Positions 1 to 5,265 of a stretch of DNA of 6,968 nucleotides are shown here, one piece after another. Below the pieces are notes generated by a model that did not search any database, had not been told where the DNA came from, and was given only the letters and a program-made list of their open reading frames with translations. Position numbers and translations under genes: made by a program. The DNA comes from an uncultured Lysobacteraceae bacterium. Its GTDB lineage: Bacteria; Pseudomonadota; Gammaproteobacteria; Xanthomonadales; Rhodanobacteraceae. Location: the NCBI GenBank assembly GCA_946480705.1, contig CAMLLF010000210.1:1-6968 (forward strand), in the 5' to 3' direction. Position 1 is the first letter of the stretch. Each line of letters starts with the position of its first letter.

Positions 1-876
1 GCCGAGGTATTCCTGCCTCTGGAACTCGCCCCAGGCGCGGTCGTAGTTGCGCGTCCACGCGGCCCAGGCGTCGTCGCCGATCGGATGCGTCGGCGAGCCC
101 AGCGCGAGCACGTAGACGAGCATGGCCTCGTTGTAGCCTTGCCAGTCGTGCGGAATGAAGCCGGACTCCGGATACCAGCCCATCGAGACCAGCGGCTTGC
201 GCACCTGCAGCCACGGCCAGTCGACGCGCGCGTAGATCGCGTCGGCGAGGATGCGGATCTCGGTCTCGCGCGGTTCCTCGCGGTCGTAGTAGGTCTGTGC
301 GAACAGCACGCCGCCGAGCAGCAGCGCGGTGTCGACCGAGGACAGCTCGACCCAGGGCGCGAAGCGCGTACCGTCGTCGAGTTTCAGGAAATGATAGAAA
401 AATCCATTATGTCCGGCCTTGCCTTCCGCATCCGCCCCCTGCGGCGCGGTCGCGAAAAAGCGCAGCGTCGTCAGCGTGCGGTCGCGCGCCTGCTCGCGCG
501 TGATCCAGCCGCGCTCCACGCCGATCGCGTAGGCGGTCAGGCCGAAACCCACCGCGGCGATGCTCGAGAATGCTTCCGTGTACGGATAGCGGTCCGGCAC
601 CAGCGCGTTGGGCCGGTCCGAGGTCTCCCAGAAATAGTCGAACGTGCGGCGTTCGAGGTCTTCGAGCAGCGGCGTCAGCGGCGGATGCAGCAGCGCGACG
701 GGGACATCGCTTGCGGGCGGCGGGGGCGCAGTGCAGGCGGAGAGCGTCAGCAGCAGTAGAAGCAGCAGTACTGGCGTAGCGCTCCGCTTCGACGCGCCGT
801 GCGTCGTTGCGATGGCGCCCGCTCCCCCGAACGCCCGACGGACCGGAGAGGGTTGGAGTGACGGGGAGAAGCGCAA
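1..876 (-). CDS. GH144/glucoamylase-family lipoprotein, N-terminal part (cut by left edge)
   Basis: This open frame gives 292 residues before the window ends. It resembles bacterial 'glucoamylase family' proteins (Pfam Glycoamylase), which include GH144 endo-beta-1,2-glucanases. Recognisable blocks are TFDYFWETSDRPNALVPDRY, then SSIAAVGFGLTAYAIG, GHNGFFYHFL, VELSSVDTALLLGGVL, DWPWLQ, SMGWYPESGFIPHDWQGYNE and ALGSPTHPIG. About 140-180 further residues would be expected beyond the edge. Residues 36-48 form a run of leucines ending in a lipobox, LSAC, with Cys48 as the lipidation site, so the product is probably a membrane-anchored lipoprotein in the periplasm or on the surface. There is no ATG or GTG upstream of the signal peptide in this frame. 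TTG at 876 is the only common start codon and has GAGG five bases upstream, but it gives an unusually long 35-residue n-region that crosses a REP-like repeat. The family call is strong; enzyme specificity is inferred, and other beta-glucans are possible. Confidence 0.85.
   Translation of the reverse strand, partial: MRFSPSLQPSPVRRAFGGAGAIATTHGASKRSATPVLLLLLLLTLSACTAPPPPASDVPVALLHPPLTPLLEDLERRTFDYFWETSDRPNALVPDRYPYTEAFSSIAAVGFGLTAYAIGVERGWITREQARDRTLTTLRFFATAPQGADAEGKAGHNGFFYHFLKLDDGTRFAPWVELSSVDTALLLGGVLFAQTYYDREEPRETEIRILADAIYARVDWPWLQVRKPLVSMGWYPESGFIPHDWQGYNEAMLVYVLALGSPTHPIGDDAWAAWTRNYDRAWGEFQRQEYLG
846..870 (+). repeat. REP-like repeat, copy 1 of an inverted pair
   Basis: The plus strand begins GAGAGGGTTGGAGTGA and continues CGGGGAGAA. 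The minus strand at 960-983 carries a near-copy, differing by two substitutions and a one-base gap. Sequences of the form GAGAGGGTTGGGGTGAGGGG are, from memory, common intergenic repeats in Xanthomonadales. This copy overlaps codons 3-10 of the lipoprotein gene if TTG 876 is the true start. Confidence 0.55.
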
Positions 877-881
877 ATTGA

Positions 882-885
882 CCTC
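882..885 (-). promoter_or_regulatory. Putative ribosome binding site for the TTG start of the GH144-type lipoprotein
   Basis: The minus strand reads GAGG, five bases, then TTG at 876-874. No other NTG codon except CTG occurs in this frame between 876 and the lipobox cysteine at 733-735. The site therefore decides the start by default. The assignment remains uncertain because the first 12 codons lie inside a REP-like repeat, which is normally intergenic. Confidence 0.4.
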
Positions 886-959
886 GCAATACGATTTTCG
901 CCGGATGCCGCCGATGGCGATGTTCTCGCGACACTCGTGACGATGAGCCTCGCCGATGT

Positions 960-983
960 TTCTCCCCTTCACCCAGCCCTCTC
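960..983 (-). repeat. REP-like repeat, copy 2 of an inverted pair
   Basis: The minus strand reads GAGAGGGCTGGGTGAAGG followed by GGAGAA. It is the inverted counterpart of the copy at 846-870, with about 90 bases between them. Its first nine bases are shared with the stem of the adjacent hairpin at 975-1010. The two copies could also pair in a transcript, forming a larger stem that would place the ribosome binding site of the lipoprotein gene in the loop. Confidence 0.55.
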
Positions 984-1010
984 GCCCGAGCACGCCCGGG
1001 CGAGAGGGCT
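975..1010 (-). terminator. Strong hairpin terminator after the TonB-dependent receptor gene
   Basis: AGCCCTCTCGCCCG at 975-988 and CGGGCGAGAGGGCT at 997-1010 are perfect 14-base complements around an 8-base loop. The structure starts 10 bases after the receptor stop codon. No T-run follows on the minus strand, so it is either a Rho-independent terminator of the T-poor type or a stabilising 3' hairpin. It probably separates receptor expression from the downstream lipoprotein gene, at least partly. Confidence 0.75.
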
Positions 1011-1020
1011 TTCAAGCGCC

Positions 1021-3861
1021 CTAGAACCGATACCGCGCACTGACCTGGTAGCTGCGCGGCGGGCCCTTCGTGCAGCTCGGCTCGCCGAACGACGGTTCCA
1101 TCGAGTTGCCGTTGAAGCAGCCGTAGTTCGTGAAATTGAAGATGTTGAAGGCGTCGGCGCGCACTTCGACGGCCTGGCTCCTGCCGAACTTGAATTCCTT
1201 CGACAGCGCGAGATCGACCTGGCGATAGGCCCAGAAATTGTCGAGCACGAAGTCCTGGCGATCCGGATACGCGCCGCCGAGCAGGATGCCGCCGTTGTAC
1301 CGGTAGCCCTCGCGGCCGACATCGAACGCGTCGCCCGAATTGAGCGTGATGAGTCCCGTCAGGCGCATGTCCCAGGGCATTTTCACCGTGCCGTTGATGA
1401 CGACGTTGTGCTTCGCGCCGACGCGGTTCGCGAGGTAGTCGGCCGGTGTCGGATAGTCGAGCGAATACGCGTCGCCGCCCTGCTTCTTCGCGAGCTGGAA
1501 CGTCCAGTTCAGGCCGAAGCCCCAGCCCGAGTCGTCGGTGTAGGGCTTCTCGAGCGTGAGGAACAATCCTTTCGACGAGTAGTTCTTGGTCGCCGACAGC
1601 AGCACCGGCCCGTAGTTGTTCGGCAGCGGGTTGATGAAGTCGCCGTTCGGGCGGCGGTTGCCCCAGATCCAGGTGAACTGGCGATAGCCGAGCACACGGC
1701 TGTAGGTCAGCGTCGCGATCCAGTCGCCGAGCGTCTGCTTGATGCCGAGCGAGAACGCGTCGCTGTACGGCGGCTTGATGTTGTTGTTGACGAGATCGAT
1801 CTCGCCGGCGCCCGCGTTGCCGCCACTGATGAGTTCCTGCAGTCCGGCGACCGTCAGATAGCGCGGATCCCAGACCACCGACGGATTGCCGTCCACGGGC
1901 GACCCGTCGCGCGAGAAATAGATCGTGTAATACGGATACTGCGAGTGGAAGGTTTCCTGGATCGGGTTGTCGAGCGGCGTGCGGTCGTAGTAGCGGCCCG
2001 CGCCGCCGGTCAGGATGGTCGACTGGTCGGCGTCCTTGCTGACGTCGAGCGAGAAACCCAGGCGCGGCTGGAACGCGCCCTTGTAGCCTTCGCGTTCGCT
2101 GCCGGTGCTGATGTAGTCGCGCGAGATGCCGAGCGCTTCGACGACCGCATACTGGCTCTGCGGCGTGACGTAGTCGTTGTTGTAGGCGTTCGACTCGTAG
2201 TCCCAGCGCAGGCCGGCGTTGATCTGCAGGCGCTGGTTGACGTCCCAGTCGTCCTGGATGAACAGGCCCGTCTGCGAATTGTCGATGTCCGCGCGCTTGC
2301 CGACCGGCGAATAGCTGACGCGGTACGGAATCTCGAAGCCCGTGTCGTAGCGGAAGTTGTACGAGTAGCGCGGATTCGAGGTGTTGTTTTCGAGCAGTTC
2401 CAGTTTGTACTTGGCGTATTTCACGCCCATCTTCACGACGTGGTCGCCGTGCCAGTCGATCGCGTCGAAGGTCACGTCGTCGCGGAAGGTCCAGTGCTCC
2501 TGGTGCTTGTCCTGCAGGCTCGACGCGCCGCCGATGACGCCGGTTCCCTCGTAGTCGCGCGAGACTTCCGTCGTGACTGCGGGCCGCGGCGAATAGGTGT
2601 ACTCGCCGCGGTTGATCAGCATGTCGTTGACGAAATTGCGGCCGCGGAACTGCCATTTCAGCAGCGCGTCGTTGACCTCGTTGTCCCGGTCCTGGCGCGC
2701 GACGTAGGCCGTCGTCGTGTTGATGCCGATGACCTCGGTGTCCTTGCGCCGCGAGATCGTGAAGTCGACCGAGTTGTCGTCGTTCGGCCGCCAGGTCAGC
2801 TTGCCGAAGCCGACCTTCTGCTCGAACGGCACGTCGAAATTGCCGTTGTACTGCGTGAAATCCGGCGTCCCCGTGTAGTCGGGGTCGGTCGGATTGCGGA
2901 AGAAGATCGCCTGGTTGCCGTTCTCTTCCTTGGCTTCGTAGCTCACGAAGAAGTGCAGCACGTCGGGAATGATCGGCCCGCCGAGCGTCGCGCCGTACTG
3001 CTCGCGCGAATAGTCGGGCTTCTCGAGCCCGCGCCGCTCGCTGAAGTAGTCGTTCTCGACCATGTCCTTGTTCTGGTAGTAGCCGTAGACCGTTCCGTGG
3101 AATTCGTTCGTGCCCGACTTCGTCACCGCCGTGATGATGGCCGTGCCGGCCTGTTCGTATTCGGCCTTGTAGTTCTGCGTGAGGACGCGAAACTCCTGGA
3201 TCGCTTCCTGCGAGAACGGATTGCCGCGGCTCGAATCCTGGCCGACGAGGCCGCCCTGCAGGATGTTGTTCTTGAGGTTCGCGCCGTCGATGAAGACGTT
3301 GGTCTGGTTGGCCGGCTGGCCCGCGGCCGAAATCGTCTTGCTGTAGCGTTCGTTCGAGACGACCACCCCCGGGGCGAGCGCGGCGAACGCGAGGAAGTTG
3401 CGGTCGCTCTGCGGCAGCGTGCGCATCTGCTGCTGCGTGATGTTGGTCGCGACTTCGGAAGTCTTCAGTTCGATCGGCGCGGTCGCGACGACCTGCACCT
3501 GTTCGAGTTCGACCGTGTCCTTCGCGCCGATGTCGAGCGTCAGCTGCTGGCCGACGAGCACCTGCACCATCTGCGAGCCAAGCGTCGAGCCGCCCGAGGA
3601 AGCGCTGATCTCGTACGAGCCCGGGCGCACGCCGCTGAGCACATACCGGCCGTCGGCACCGACAGCCGCGCGCGTCGTGTAGCCGGTCGCGATGTCGCGC
3701 GCGACGACTTCCGTGCCGGACGCGGCACCTTCGACCTTGCCGCGAATCGTCGCATTGACGTTCTGCGCGAGCGCGTCGCCGCCCGCGCACAATGCCAGCA
3801 GCAGCCCTGCCGTTGCCGCGAGCGCGTTGCGCTTGGAATAGCTTTTTGTTGTCTTTTCCAC
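1021..3861 (-). CDS. TonB-dependent outer-membrane receptor with N-terminal carboxypeptidase-regulatory-like domain (Oar-like)
   Basis: The 946-residue product is a complete outer-membrane receptor. Residues 1-32 are a Sec signal peptide, probably cut at DALA/QN. Residues about 36-110 form a carboxypeptidase-regulatory-like fold (ATIRGKVEG through GRYVLSGVRPGSYEI). A TonB-box-like stretch, VELEQVQVVATA, lies near 117-128. The plug follows, with TLPQSDRNFLAFAALAPGV, NVFIDGANLKNN and GTAIITAVTKSGTNEFHG. The remainder is a beta-barrel ending in the outer-membrane signature SARYRF. The start is GTG at 3861, with GGGGAGG eight bases upstream. Such receptors take up large substrates using energy from TonB-ExbBD; many Xanthomonadales members handle oligosaccharides or peptides. 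Position between a LacI-type gene (54-base gap) and a glycosidase lipoprotein suggests carbohydrate uptake. There is no SusD partner in the window. The substrate cannot be read from the sequence. Confidence 0.95.
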   Translation of the reverse strand: MEKTTKSYSKRNALAATAGLLLALCAGGDALAQNVNATIRGKVEGAASGTEVVARDIATGYTTRAAVGADGRYVLSGVRPGSYEISASSGGSTLGSQMVQVLVGQQLTLDIGAKDTVELEQVQVVATAPIELKTSEVATNITQQQMRTLPQSDRNFLAFAALAPGVVVSNERYSKTISAAGQPANQTNVFIDGANLKNNILQGGLVGQDSSRGNPFSQEAIQEFRVLTQNYKAEYEQAGTAIITAVTKSGTNEFHGTVYGYYQNKDMVENDYFSERRGLEKPDYSREQYGATLGGPIIPDVLHFFVSYEAKEENGNQAIFFRNPTDPDYTGTPDFTQYNGNFDVPFEQKVGFGKLTWRPNDDNSVDFTISRRKDTEVIGINTTTAYVARQDRDNEVNDALLKWQFRGRNFVNDMLINRGEYTYSPRPAVTTEVSRDYEGTGVIGGASSLQDKHQEHWTFRDDVTFDAIDWHGDHVVKMGVKYAKYKLELLENNTSNPRYSYNFRYDTGFEIPYRVSYSPVGKRADIDNSQTGLFIQDDWDVNQRLQINAGLRWDYESNAYNNDYVTPQSQYAVVEALGISRDYISTGSEREGYKGAFQPRLGFSLDVSKDADQSTILTGGAGRYYDRTPLDNPIQETFHSQYPYYTIYFSRDGSPVDGNPSVVWDPRYLTVAGLQELISGGNAGAGEIDLVNNNIKPPYSDAFSLGIKQTLGDWIATLTYSRVLGYRQFTWIWGNRRPNGDFINPLPNNYGPVLLSATKNYSSKGLFLTLEKPYTDDSGWGFGLNWTFQLAKKQGGDAYSLDYPTPADYLANRVGAKHNVVINGTVKMPWDMRLTGLITLNSGDAFDVGREGYRYNGGILLGGAYPDRQDFVLDNFWAYRQVDLALSKEFKFGRSQAVEVRADAFNIFNFTNYGCFNGNSMEPSFGEPSCTKGPPRSYQVSARYRF

Positions 3862-3869
3862 TGTTGCAG

Positions 3870-3876
3870 CCTCCCC
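3870..3876 (-). promoter_or_regulatory. Strong ribosome binding site of the receptor gene
   Basis: The minus strand has GGGGAGG followed by eight bases and then GTG at 3861-3859. This supports the GTG start, which also gives a normal signal peptide beginning MEKTTKSYSKR. The 54-base gap between the lacI stop and this start shows no convincing promoter or operator. A weak imperfect palindrome, ACGTGATCAGCGT, is present but I would not call it a site. Confidence 0.8.
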
Positions 3877-3915
3877 ATGATGACGCTGATCACGTTCTGG
3901 TGCGCGCGCTGTCAG

Positions 3916-5024
3916 TCACCCCGTTCCGTCCGACGCGCAGGACTGGCGCACGACGAGTTCGCAAGCCAGCACTTCGGCTCCGGCGTCGGCGTGATCGGGT
4001 TGTTCGATGCGCGCGATCAGGCGCGCCATGGCGCGTTCGCCGAGATCGGCGATGCGCACGCGGACCGACGGCGCGGTCGCGACGTCGGCTTCCAGCCACG
4101 GCCCGTAGAGCATCAGCGGCCCACCGGACGAGAGCAGCCGCGCGGCGCCCGCGACCTCGAGGAGGCGCAGGAGGCGTAGCGCGCCATCGGAATGTCGTCG
4201 AAGCCGACGAGCGCGACGTCGCGCGGCACGCGCAGGCCGAGTTCGTTCAGCGCGAACAGGCAGCCCACGGCCATGGCGTCGTTCGCCGCGAAGATCGCGT
4301 CGACGTCGGGCGCCGATTCGCGGATCGCCCGGGCGGCCCGGTCGCCGGCCGCTTCGGTGAAGTCGCCGTCGACGACGAACGGCACGGCATCCGGCAGCAG
4401 GTCCCTCAGCGCCTGCTCGTAGCCGCGCCGGCGCTCCTCGGCGTCGAAGTTCTGCGCCGGACCGGCAACCAGCGCGATGCGGCGGAAGCCGCGCGCGACG
4501 AGATGTCCGACCATCGCGTAGGCGCCGGCGTAGTTGTCGACATTGAGCGAGGCGTAGTCGCCGTCGACGCGCGTGTTCATTAGCATGGTCGGCACGAGCG
4601 CGGGCAGGTTGTCGGCGAGCAGGCCCGCATCGGCATGCGGCGACATCACGAGCAGGCCGTCGACGCGGCCCTGCAGCGCACGCAGCGCGTGCGCGGTCTC
4701 GTCGGCCGAGCCGTGCGAACTCGACACGAGCAGATGCAGGCCGCCGCGCCGCGCGGCCAGGTCCATGCCGCGGATGAGTTCCGAGAAGAATTCGCCGTAG
4801 AGATCGGGCAGTACCGCGCCGATGGTCTGCGTGCGCCGCGTGATCAGGCTGCGCGCGGCGCCGTGCGGCATGTAGCGCAGCTCGCGCGCGATGCCAAGGA
4901 TGCGCTGGCGCGTCTCCGGCGTGACGCTCTCATGGCCGTTGAGCGCGCGCGAAACGGAAGCGACGGACACGCCGGCGCGGCGTGCCACATCCTTGATCGT
5001 TACGCTCGAGCCGCGTGCCGACAT
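3916..5024 (-). pseudogene. LacI/GalR-family transcriptional repressor gene, interrupted near its 3' end
   Basis: The first 284 residues are a typical LacI-family repressor. They have an HTH at residues 8-29 (VTIKDVARRAGVSVASVSRA), the hinge-like stretch RYMPHGAARSL, and a periplasmic-binding-protein-like sensor with TQTIGAVLPD, DGLLVMSP, FAANDAMAVGC and RDVALVGFDDIPMARYA. After MARYAS at about 4170 the frame runs through 18 unrelated codons to a TGA at 4113-4115. The missing family C-terminus, VRVRIADLGERAMARLIARI through LACELVVRQSC, lies in the -1 frame from 4065 to the stop at 3916. Removing the intervening bases would give about 340 residues, the usual size. The start is taken as ATG 5024: ATG 5066 would extend the protein across its own operator-like site. 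The gene as read makes a truncated 303-residue protein lacking the last part of the effector domain, so it is probably inactive or altered. It would be expected to control the downstream receptor and glycosidase genes. Confidence 0.8.
4066..4170 (-). other. Fragment resembling a DUF938 (SAM-dependent methyltransferase) gene inside lacI
   Basis: Read in the frame that starts codons at 4164, this stretch gives LLEVAGAARLLSSGGPLMLY followed by GPWLEADVATAPS. DUF938 methyltransferases, as I know them, carry a block like GAARLL-PGG-L-LYGPF/W-E---TAPSN just after the HI-PW motif. The match is to that internal block only; nothing before or after it resembles the family. LacI-family proteins normally have only about five to eight residues between MARY and VRVRIADLG, so roughly 100 bases are extra here. 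The fragment changes the reading frame by -1. The boundaries are approximate: the left lies between about 4164 and 4178, the right near 4065. On the left boundary there is a short direct repeat, GCCTCCTGCGCCTCCT. The resemblance is by recall and needs a search. Confidence 0.55.
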
Positions 5025-5048
5025 CGGTGCTGGGCCTTCAGGGGGCGA

Positions 5049-5062
5049 TGTAAACGTTTTCA
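5049..5062. promoter_or_regulatory. LacI-family-type operator upstream of the repressor gene
   Basis: TGTAAACGTTTTCA (plus strand) is a 14-base palindrome with one mismatched pair, centred on a CG step. LacI/GalR regulators usually bind palindromes with a central CG such as TGTAAACGTTTACA. It lies directly downstream of the putative -10 box and 25 bases before ATG 5024, a position suited to autorepression. No second copy is visible in front of the receptor or the lipoprotein gene. Confidence 0.55.
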
Positions 5063-5091
5063 TCATGAACTCGCTTGAGCGGATTTGTCAT
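5062..5091 (-). promoter_or_regulatory. Putative sigma-70 promoter of the lacI-family gene
   Basis: The minus strand has ATGACA at 5091-5086 (five of six to TTGACA), an 18-base spacer, and CATGAT at 5067-5062 (four of six to TATAAT). Transcription would begin near 5055, inside the operator-like palindrome. If so, ATG 5066 is not transcribed and the repressor starts at ATG 5024. The boxes are only moderately close to consensus. Confidence 0.4.
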
Positions 5092-5187
5092 GCTGCGGCA
5101 CGGAAAACACCGGCCCACGGGTGGGCGCGACGCGGAGAGGCGATCAGTTTTCGTTACTGTTCAGCAGCTTGGCTGTCACGGGAATGA

Positions 5188-5252
5188 GAGAGATGAGCGA
5201 GAAACGAGTGACGGCTGCGGCGCCGCTGCTTTCACTCTTTCTCGCTCCTCTC
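5188..5252 (-). terminator. Long bulged hairpin after nadE (terminator or REP-like element)
   Basis: The arms 5188-5211 and 5232-5252 share GAGCGAGAAA and GAGTGA in inverted orientation, with one- and two-base bulges, giving about 21 pairs. The tip contains a perfect GCGGCGCCGC palindrome at 5217-5226. The structure begins 13 bases after the nadE stop codon at 5266. No T-run follows on the minus strand. It probably ends or protects the nadE transcript and isolates it from the lacI gene; a repetitive-element origin is equally possible. Confidence 0.55.
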
Positions 5253-5265
5253 GCTCTTCCTCGAC

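Noticed and set aside
407..3790. An 1127-codon minus-strand frame overlapping the receptor gene and the lipoprotein gene
   Set aside because: It is an out-of-frame shadow of the receptor, Arg- and Gln-rich with low complexity; the receptor frame has clear family motifs throughout.
3862..3915. Imperfect palindrome ACGTGATCAGCGT as a second LacI-type operator before the receptor gene
   Set aside because: Only the outer three bases of each half match, the centre is mismatched, and it does not resemble the site at 5049-5062.
937..4179. A 1080-codon open frame on the plus strand, opposite the receptor gene
   Set aside because: Its product is rich in Arg, Ala, Val and Asp with no domain, signal peptide or ribosome binding site. 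It is the expected antisense shadow of a GC-rich gene with strong third-position bias.
4100..4180. Programmed -1 ribosomal frameshift in lacI
   Set aside because: No slippery heptamer is visible at the switch, and a frameshift alone would not explain about 105 extra bases that LacI homologues lack.
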